DNA from: Argopecten irradians
Taxonomy: Eukaryota > Mollusca > Bivalvia > Pectinida > Pectinidae
DNA: 64,000 bases
Assembly: GCF_041381155.1 (NCBI RefSeq)
Contig: NC_091134.1
Location: forward strand, 35,345,540-35,409,539
Reading direction: 5' to 3'
The notes beneath the pieces were generated by a model. It saw only the letters and a program-made list of their open reading frames with translations. It made no database searches and was not told the DNA's origin. The position numbers were made by a program, and so were the translations under genes. The first letter of the stretch is position 1. Every line of letters begins with the position of its first letter. Of this stretch, positions 1-10,078 are shown in pieces.

Positions 1-111
1 GATTGGGCCACTTTAACACTGTGATTACCATCAACCATTTCATACTGCCAAGGATTTATAACGTCCTTGATACTGCCTTCTATTGGAGAAAAGACTATCA
101 ACCCACAGACA

Positions 112-352
112 TCAGTCACTTTTCAAAGGGAGGCTTATCAACGTATATGAAATATCCTATTATCTTCTTTCTGGAGTAGGATCATCATCAGTAACATTGA
201 AAAACTAGGTCACCGACCTTTTCAAAGGTAGGCTGATCAAAATATGAAATATTATATTGTGTCATTTCTTGGGTAGTTCTGGTAAATATCATATCTATCA
301 ACCATGAAAATTAGGTCACTTTTCAAAAGGAGGCTCATCATCATCTACCATA
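112..352. repeat. degenerate tandem repeat, about 3 units of roughly 95 bp
   Basis: Three diverged copies of a block reading roughly GTCACTTTTCAAAGGxAGGCT followed by ATCA and an AT-rich stretch with ATGAAATAT begin near 115, 210 and 312. Spacing is irregular and identity is partial. No coding potential was recognised. The array may extend past the left window edge. Confidence 0.5.
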
Positions 353-814
353 TAAAACCTCCTTTCTGGCAATTAAAGTCTTACAGATATATTTCTAGTT
401 AAATTTGATAACCCTTTGTCCTTGTACATATGTACATGCTTGTAAGCGGTACCATATGCCAGCTACATAGATATATTATAATTTATTTGAAGTTGTAATG
501 TATTTAGTTATGTACCAGTATTGAATTTGATAAATCAAAGTATTTTTGCTTTGAAATTATATATATATTTACATCACTTTCATTGGGTATGCTTTATAAT
601 GATGAGTTTGATGGCTGATTTTTATTTGTTAGCTTGTTAAATGTTCTTCAATTGTTTGAAGCCATTTGCAATTAGCTTAGAATAAAACTACTTGAAGAAA
701 TGCCTGAATATGGCAGATTGAAGAATAATCTACAAATTGCACGTCAAAGTAGAAAACATATTATACAACGAGGACAATAAAAAGACAATAAGTCTTAATA
801 GTAAATATTAATTA

Positions 815-1812
815 GGGCCCCGCATCGAGATGCGGGTGCCCTATGGTAATCAGGTTGTCCGTCTGTCTGTCCGTCCGTCCGTCTGTCCGTTTTTTTTCTT
901 TTGCACATTAATGATGGAAGGGAGTGGAGTATTTTCCCCATATTTTACATGATGATCCCCCATACATCCTAGATCTGCTTGGTAATTTTTCAGGCTGAAA
1001 TTAAATTAAAAAATCGGCCATCTTGGATTTTAACATTTAAAAAAATCACAATGTTGTTGCTCTTAACTGATAAACATTTTGTTATAACATTATGATGCAA
1101 AGTTGTTCAGAATTAAACAAGGAGTTGACTGTCCAAAGGTAAGGTCATGGGCCAAGGTTACTAAGTCAAAGGTCAAGGTCAAATTTAAAAAAATTATTTT
1201 CTCATGAACATTTTGCTACAACATTTATAATGAAGCAGAGTTGTTCAGAATTAAACAAGAAGTCAACTCACCAAAGTTTTGACTGACCAAAGGTAAGATC
1301 ATGGGGTCACTGCATCAAAGGTTGTGGACACATTTTCCATTTTTGGACTTATTAACAATTTGTTATGACATAATAAATAAAATAAGTTTTTCCAGAGACA
1401 AAGAAAAGATATACCATTCCACAGAGTTTATTTGCAGATACAACTCTTATGGAAAAAAACCTTTTACATGATTAAAATATTTTAGCAAGACCTTTATTCC
1501 CTTCCTTTCACATTTGTTATGTGTTTCTTCAGCAAACTATGAGGTTTACCTTGTTTAAAAGGGGTATTTGAGTTAATTGTATGCTCTTAATGTAATGTTA
1601 GCTTGGAATCAGGATTCAAGTTAAATACTTGGAAGACTTTTTCCAAAGAATTATAATAATGTACCATCATCGGTTTCCCAATTAATGTTGACATTAATTA
1701 TTTATTAGCAACATATAGCTAACATGGAAGAATTCGTTGTCAAAATACTACTTTTCCACTTAAGCACGTCAGACACATAGCGGGGCCCTTTCTGACGTGT
1801 CAGTGTTCTAGT
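815..1812. mobile_element. non-autonomous interspersed element, unclassified (about 1 kb)
   Basis: The left end carries a GC-rich hairpin (GGGCCCCGCATCGAGATGCGGG) followed by a GTCCGTCTGTCTGTCCGTCC-like tract and a T run. The right end has GCGGGGCCC and a hairpin with arms ACGTCAGA/TCTGACGT, followed shortly by CTAG. The GGGCCCCGC and GCGGGGCCC blocks are inverted relative to each other. Inside are two imperfect copies of a block containing TTGTTCAGAATTAAACAAG. There is no open frame for a transposase. The 3' hairpin followed by CTAG is reminiscent of Helitron ends, but the 5' end does not show a clear TC terminus, so the class is open. Confidence 0.5.
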
Positions 1813-2166
1813 TACTTTTTAAGAAGTAGACAATAACGCAAAAACTGCATTTATTTGATAAACTATACAGAATATGTTTCAAATTCATAAAGGAATATTC
1901 AGTTCTTCAATTCAGCAATAAACAGCTAATAGTAAAATGCGGTTCAAACTCTACTGCATAAAACTTGAAACTTAATACGAAAATATTAATGCGCTATTAG
2001 CATTTTCTTCAAAACTGCTAAAGTACTGTGGAAGTACATTGTATGTTTCCAGTTGTTATAGTGCAAAGTGATTCTATGCTCTAAAGCGATAAAGCTATCG
2101 TTTTGACACGAAGTTGGCAATACACAGAATAACTAGTGAATTAGAATAAAATATATCAACCTGTAG

Positions 2167-2281
2167 AGGCAACCTAAAATATAACAAGCTATTTAAGTAA
2201 CCTACAATATAACAAGCTATTCAGACAACCTACAATATATCAAGTTGTTCAGGCAACCTACAATTTATTGAGTTATATTCA
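2167..2281. repeat. short tandem repeat, about 4 x 28-30 bp
   Basis: Four successive copies of a unit close to GGCAACCTACAATATAACAAGCTATTCA with scattered substitutions. Non-coding. Confidence 0.7.
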
Positions 2282-4504
2282 GGCAAATTTGATGTCACTT
2301 GATTCAAAGTTGTGCAGTTATATCTTGCTGATGTGGCCTTTTCAATGATGTGTTGTGATATATCATTAAGTAAAGAGTTTTTAGAAAACTTTCATAAATG
2401 AATGAAGACGTGCTATATATTTGAGATAATCTTAAATTGAAGCAGTTGCCAGTTTGCATTTTTGTGAAAACATGATATTCGATTAAAAAATAAAACGATG
2501 AAAATATTGAAATTCGTTGGCAAGAGAGTCTCTTTATTGTTTGAGTTCTTGAGATGCGTTTCCGCGTATCTGCGTTGAATTTTGCGAGATCCGCATTTGG
2601 TTTAAAACACTTTTCAAACCCATACTGGTTACAAAATAATATTCACAGTTAAATACTTTCTTTACCAATTTTTACTACCAACAAAGTTTGTAATTTATAC
2701 ATAACACCGGGGAAATTTGAGCGCAAACACGTGGAAAGCCATCTTTAGATTTGTTACATATGATTTGATATTTTAATCCGTTGCCAAACTAACATGAATC
2801 ATATGTGCAGATATTGTATGTAAGTTTGATATTGATTTTAATTGTTTATTGAATCTTAATCAATAAATGTATAAATATAAAACTGTTGTTGATATTTTTC
2901 GTTCATTTTGATGGATCCCAGTGCCAGTGTTTGCTAGGATGACTTTGCTGGTTAAAATGAATGTTAAGGCTACGTATAAAATCATACTTTAACTGATTTC
3001 CTAGGTTTAAATGTTCCGTCTACACATATTAGCATCATTGTTAGAACAGCCATATGTCAATTATCTTCACTATTAGGCTTACCGCTACAAACGAAGATGT
3101 GTTCCTACAATATGATTTTAGCGAAAAATGAAAGTACATATTGGCACAGTGTTGAATTTGCGTAAATGCAATGATAGAAACAGTGTTTACATCATACAAA
3201 TATCCAATTAGCGCAACAATATGATAACAACACCTACGATAAATAGTATTTTGCAAATTTTGTACACAAAATAAATTCAATTGAGACATACATCGCATAT
3301 TGCAAGTTATACAGTTACATTCTTTATTGACATTATGCAATTTCTCATAATTTTCATGTATTTATATCTAGCATTTAATGGTTTTCGATGATTTTCGTAG
3401 ATAAGTATGAGATAAAAGTTTCATGATTTCTAATGTCTCTTTTTCAGAACATGTTTAAACACCGTTATGCATAATTGTCATTTCGAAATATCAATTTATA
3501 GACAATACGTTTAAGTTATATGTGCAGCAATTTTCAAGATTTTTATATGTTATTCACCACAAAAAGAAACAAACATTTTGAGATATACATTCCACAGACA
3601 AATAACAGAGGTCAAATTGTTGGCAGTACTGTCAAAAAGCATTATATTTACGTCTACATTACAGTAAAAAGTACATGTATACATGGTAAGACAAGGTGGC
3701 CTAACAGTTCATTTCACATTTATATTTGTTATCACTTATAGTAAAGCGACTTTTCCATGCATGTTAAAATACTAATGCAAAATAATTGTGTAACTAATAT
3801 TGATATGGCACCAAAATTTGTGCTTTGAATGATTTCTACAGCTTTATTTGTCAAACCTTCCCGTGTGGTTTCCGATAGATAACTGAAGAAAAATAACTTG
3901 TCAAGAATTCGCACAGTTATGGCATAACAGAATTGAAAAGTACATTACACTGTTAAAGGTGATAACATAATTTTGTAAGAAAAGGATTTAACTATGAAAA
4001 TATTGATTTTACTCCCACTTCTCTCCTAGAACGAAACTGTTATACATGTAATTATGTACTACAGATGTTTAAGCCTCCAGATGTTTATTGACATCAGGCG
4101 ACTCTCATCGAACCGAGACAATGAATTATAGATTATTCAATGTTCTAGCATGACCCATCGCCAAATTATGAAATTTCAGTTTATACTGAAGTTGTGATAT
4201 TAGACTGGATGTATGCCCTCTGAAGTTCTAATATATACAATTTAAAGATGCTCCATCGCTGACATATGGTATTTTTTCACTATCAAAAACAGCAGCAGGC
4301 GATTTAGTATTTTTCTTCAGTTACACAAGTTATTTAATTTACACCATTACCACCATTGAAAAGTTTGATCTTCTAATTTTACTTCAAGTTAAAAATATAA
4401 AATATATTTAATTGCATCCCGAAAAAAAATCCGTGGCACTATATCCTATATGGAATGGGGTAATGATTGCTCATGCAACAAAGGCAAAATAAATTATCTT
4501 ATAT

Positions 4505-4612
4505 TATTTTTATGTTAATTAGACATATATATACACGATTAAACACCAGTTATTGTTCAAATGATGAATGTCATTTATACTCTGTCGGCGGTGGAGTATC
4601 TTTAATGACTTT
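4505..4612 (+). repeat. dispersed repeat copy 1 (related copies at 7318-7413 and 14080-14180)
   Basis: A block of about 100 bp containing ACACGATTAAACACCAGTTATTGTTC and ending CTCTGTCGGCGGTGGAGTATCTTTAA-like sequence recurs at 7318-7413 in the same orientation and at 14080-14180 inverted. A shorter fragment sits near 4222-4265. The copies lie in spacer or intron sequence of genes A and B. They probably belong to a small interspersed family; no coding function is seen. Confidence 0.55.
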
Positions 4613-4834
4613 TGTGTATAATTCGTATACAAGTTATTCCAAAATCTTGGTTAATTAATTGTAATGTATGCAAATTATCATAAATGTTGTTAGACAAACG
4701 TGCATACAAATTATCAAGAATGTAGTTTGACAAAAATGTAACCAAATTTGCATGAATATTGCTGGATAAACTCGATAGGTTCTCAATACATGTTATAGGA
4801 ATATATATGGTGTCTCCTGAGTAATTGGATAAAG

Positions 4835-7800
4835 TCACGTGTCGCCCAAGTTGATGTAGCATGGCATAGAGAAAGAGTTAGGGCTCACGATAATAATGAT
4901 GGCGGACACAGAGGTAGCTACACCAAACAGCACACCTATGCCAATAATCTCATAGTGCAGCACTCTCCTCCATAGGGGTATTACTCTACAACACACACGT
5001 TCAAACGTTATAGAAATCATCTCATAGTGCATCATTCTTCTCCATATAGGTATTTCATCACAATAGAAACATTAAGAAAGTCAGAAATAAACTTATAGTG
5101 CATCACTCTCCTACATAGAGGTATGACTCTATAACAGACACATTCAAAAGTTATAGAAATAATCTCATAGTTAACAGTGCATCGCTCTCTTTCATAGAGG
5201 TACAATGTATCAATGCTGCACAGACATATTCAAAAGTTATAACAATATCATAGGTCAGCTCTCTCCAACCTCCACATCGACATCACACATAACAAAATGA
5301 TTCAAATGCAGCAGCTTTGTTAATTTCATAATGTTTGCGAATGTTTTGAAATTATCGAAGACACGAAATACCGTATAGCCGCTTATCTTCACGGGAACGA
5401 TTTTTTTGCGGGGATGATATTTTCGTGATTTCGCGTACCATTGCTATGATCGCGAAATTTGACTCAAAGAATATTAAAGTGAATAATCGGACAAAGAAAA
5501 CCTGCATAAATGTGTTAATTGGCCTTCCAAAAGTCCTTACATATCAAAACAATGGTCAATTTCTGCTTACGTTGCCCAGTTTTGACCAAAGAAATTATGG
5601 AAAAGTCCTGTGTAAATTAAACACAGTTCTAAAATCAAATTTACCTAAGTCTTCGAAAGCGAGGCTGCGTGGAAATGTTCACAGCTATGTTCACAGCTAT
5701 CCGGGGGGGACGTTTTAGGATTCCTATAGTATAAATAAATTTCCTCGCTTGCAGAGCGATTTAAGGGAAGATGGGAAATATGCTTTTTCTATTTCATTAG
5801 AAATTATACTGTATATACTGACACCACTTTTACCGACTTTAGCTTTCTTTTGCCCGACTATCCACTTTCAGAAATGATTGAATTTTTATTTTTTTATTTT
5901 TAGATGAAATCGCGGAAATTTTGCGAAGATACGGTATATGTATTGAATATGCAAAAATAAAGTTTAATATCCATTCAAAGAATGTATTTGCATTTAAGTA
6001 CCCTTCCATGAAAAAACAAAATGTTTGTCTCTGTCTAAAATTACTCTATGTATACGTATATTCAATAAAAGTGAATTATTGTTGCATAATTTACTTACGT
6101 TTTGTGAGTCGATAAGGAACTCGTTTCCATAGTAAAATGGCTGCTATAATTGTCCACCTGGGCGCCAGCAGCGGCCGTGATTTTGCACATTTTGGTATAA
6201 AATAGAACAGGGAAGATCGTACCCAGAAGAGTATACGTCGATCCGCCTAACAATGATTGTAATGAGCTAAACTTTGGTATTGTTTCGGCCACAAATAACA
6301 TACCAAAGAAAACACAAGACCTGGATACACACCTCTTCCAGGTAAATACTGAAATAAAAAAGAGAAAATAATGAGAATGACACATTTACAATACATTCAA
6401 ACATGTCTATAAAAATGCCCCATAGGATGAAAAAATGGTGCACAGGCCAAATTGTCAGGAAATTGACCGTTTGTGACTCTGAGAAAATGGTTTTATTAAT
6501 TAAGTAATCGTTATAGATGATGGTCGCTAAAGCAGGTTTGGAAGTAAATATTTAATTAAAACTGAACAATGATTATATGTGTCACCATTTCTTCGAACAT
6601 CAACCGACGGTGTAAGACAGTACAAACGTTATTAGCAAAAATCTCTTGAGATAAGAAGCTTAACAAACAAGCCCACATATATTAAAATAATGTCACTGCT
6701 AGGTGGCACTGTAACGGCATATTCTGATAACTGATAAAAAAGCGATGGACCAATAGAATACTACAGCACTTGGTAATTAATAAACAAATGGACCAAAACA
6801 TTTCTGAGTAAAATCAAACCTTTTGGTACATGGAACACCAGCTCGACGGCTTGGAGGATAGGGTTAATTGATGTTGTGGTAGCCAACAGTAGATGTAGAG
6901 TGATGAAAATAAAGACGATGTAGTAAAATACCCCGTATGGTAGGTTGTTCAATATGTTATCTTCTAGGTCCTCCCCGTACACAAGGTATCCAGGGATCGC
7001 AGACGATAAGAGGAGGATGAGTACGACTGTTAATATATTAATAACATGAGAACTATTCGTTAATATTTCCTGTCATCATTTAAACCTACATAAATGTATG
7101 AATACGTTTGGTTCTTTTCCAGTGAAGCAATTCCGTCTTTGCATATTACAGAGTTAGCTCCCTTGTGGGTAGGTATCGATTGTTACGTCATTATTTCGTA
7201 AGCGCAATTTACGTCGTTTTCTCCGAAACGTATGACGTTACGTTCCCAAACACATGACGTCACAATCACATGGATTTAGGTACTGATTTCACAGACAACG
7301 AAAGCAAAACACATTTTTAACATGTATATACACAATTCAACATCAATCATTGTCCAAACGATAAATGTGATTTATGCTCTGTCTGTCGGCAGTGGAGTAT
7401 CTTTAAAGGACTTTAGAAGACACTGAATAGATATAGATGGAATTGGTGTGTTCAATTCTGCTTACTTATGCTGCCAATGACTGCTGCTACTTTAAATTGT
7501 TTGGGTTTTCTCATATCCATTAGAAATGTTAGGCAATATGGCTGTACCCCGTCGATATATGCAATTATACCTATACCGAGGCTAATCTTCTTTAAGTCAG
7601 GTCCTGGATGGCGGACAATAGGATGGTTTGGAGCATCCAAACTACAACTGATCACTATGGCAACTACACATAGGACGGTGGCCGCTACAGCGCCATAGGC
7701 CATCCACCTTAGAGCAAGAGAAACAATTTGTAATTTTTTATAACGAAAACAATAGAAAAAATAATATCCTAATTATGTTGATGATTAAAGGGAAAATATT

Positions 7801-10033
7801 TGTACGCATAAATACCGGTATTGACCAGCAAGAACATCAATTCAATATGTTTTAATTCTTTCCAATTAAAACGCAAGAATGATGGAAGTCCTTTCGCAAT
7901 GCCATATACTGAAAATATCAAATTAAATTCTAAAACGAAACATTTCAATGAATGTTAACCATCAATTTACGCATCTAAAATTGTACTAGTTTCTCCTTTC
8001 ACCACGAACAGTTATATACAGTATGCTGTTGGATAGTGTATTAAAACCCAATAGAGGAAAACAATAACCAGTCTTAACAGAAAAAAAACTACAAAAAACT
8101 ATATTTACCAGAAATCTTTTGGTGTTCCGAGCCACGATACCGGCGTTAAACAACCAACGATGATCAAAAGCCAGAAACATTTGGAGACATCGTATCCTAG
8201 ATCACGTACAAGGATCTCCAGGTTATCGGCAATGACCAGTATCATTACTATAGTACTACCAAACATGCTAATGTAGAGGCAGACGGATACTAGGTATCTG
8301 GAAATCGAAATTTAGAGGTCAAATAATACTTTTTACAACTGACCTTTGTTGTGATTGAGATACATGCTGTTAATATGCAATTGAGACCAACCAACTTTTA
8401 GTAAATGTTTTTACAAAGACCATAATATTCAAAGTTTTTGGTGTTACAGTATTATCAATTAGTTGAATACTAATTGTGAACTATAAACTAAAGTCAATGT
8501 AACCATATAACACACGATGAAAAAAGATAGACATTCAGCTCAAACTCAAACCAGGGTAGCCATTTTGAACTAAGATGCATTTTGTACTGAAAAATTTTGG
8601 ATTTTAATGTTTTTTATATGATTCATTAAATAGATATAAAATTGATATTTTGAGCCTAAATTTCAATCTGGATTTTATATTCATATCATTGTTACCTCCG
8701 AATAATTACCTGTCAGAAAATACTTTTACTTTTGAAATTCATAACAAACCATTGGCCAGGTCAAAAATCTATCCAGAGCTGAATCTTCTATACGAATGGG
8801 CCGTTTGAAAGGTTTAATTTTCATTAGTATGTTGTTCCCTATATTACGTCCTTAATTATCTATGATGTAATAATAAGAAATTTTGAATCTTAAGTGCAAC
8901 CTCTTTGAAACATATTGTTGAAGTGACGAAAGAATTATTGCCAATAAATTCTTTTCGTGATTATTGATACATGGAATTGAAAAGTAACACGTCATTGTCT
9001 CATACTTATATCATATTTAATATATAATATCATAATCAGGTTAAGATTAGGTCACTATAACAAACCTGATACTGTTTCCGTAGGTTTTCTGTGCCAGTAG
9101 CTCATACGGGTTCTGAACATGTCCTCGGCAGTCGTCGTATAGGTCAGCCGCCATATTCCACGCCTCACCCAGCTGTATACTAGTATATGTAGATAGTATT
9201 GCATAGAATACAATTAATATCAGCCCAGTCCAGCCTGGAAATACATTTATTTATCACGTAATTCGCCTGATTTCCAGTGATTTCGCCCATGTAATATTTT
9301 TGCATATGTCACTTGTATAATATGACATGGAGAGATTCTCATTGGCTGGAAATTCATTGTGACGTCAGACAAAAACAATACATTAACGTTAGGATTACGC
9401 GGACGGCGGGACAAAATGGCAGCCTCTACTAGATTTTCAGAATTTCTTTGTTTTGTAGGTATTTGTAGATATGTGATAAAAAGCATCTTTTTGCGTTCAT
9501 TTCATATGAGGTTTTAAGAAACTCGTTTCGAAGTTTTAATTTTTGTTCGCCACGGCTCACAAGAATAAAAACTTCTTGCATTCGTTTCATATCTTATCCA
9601 AATGCGTATACACCTTTTAATTAGTAATAACATATAATATGGTTTAAAAATAAAGTGTAGAACGCATCAATACTTTGGACCGCTTGCTCTTCCGTACCAA
9701 TCCGAGTAGTGTTGTAGCCGAATATTATATAACTTTTAATGTATTGGTTCAGTGGTCAGAAGAAATATAAAAGTATTCGACATTCCTCCATCTACATCAA
9801 ACATTACACGTAATTAAATCAAATATTCAATGTATGATATGTGTTGGAATATCACATCATCACATTCATTACCTCTGTCATTCTGCATTATTCTTATTAA
9901 AATAACAAAAGCGTCATCAACCATGACATCAACCATCAACATCTTTAAATCCTCCTCCTCCTCATCTTCATCATCACATTACCATCATTATCATCATTAT
10001 CATCATTCATCATCATCATCATCATTATCATCA

Positions 10034-10078
<45 letters not shown>

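Larger units (their letters stand above)
1..4834. other. non-coding flank downstream of transporter gene A
   Basis: No gene was recognised in this stretch. It holds the degenerate repeat at 112-352, an interspersed element at about 815-1812, a short tandem repeat at 2167-2281 and one copy of a dispersed repeat near 4505-4612. Open frames here are under 100 codons, lack recognisable domains and look like chance. The 3' untranslated region of gene A should lie just below 4835, but I could not identify its poly(A) site with confidence. Confidence 0.6.

Noticed and set aside
3041..3340. 99-codon minus-strand frame downstream of gene A
   Set aside because: No similarity to any transporter exon and no domain; probably chance.
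5425..5718. 97-codon plus-strand frame
   Set aside because: Lies within a repeat element (5369-5937) antisense to gene A and shows no recognisable domain.
7468..7698. Plus-strand frames overlapping transporter exons (also 12396-12686, 27539-27757, 41699-41902)
   Set aside because: They are antisense shadows of, or overlap, minus-strand exons of the transporter genes, whose frames, splice sites and paralogue conservation are clear.
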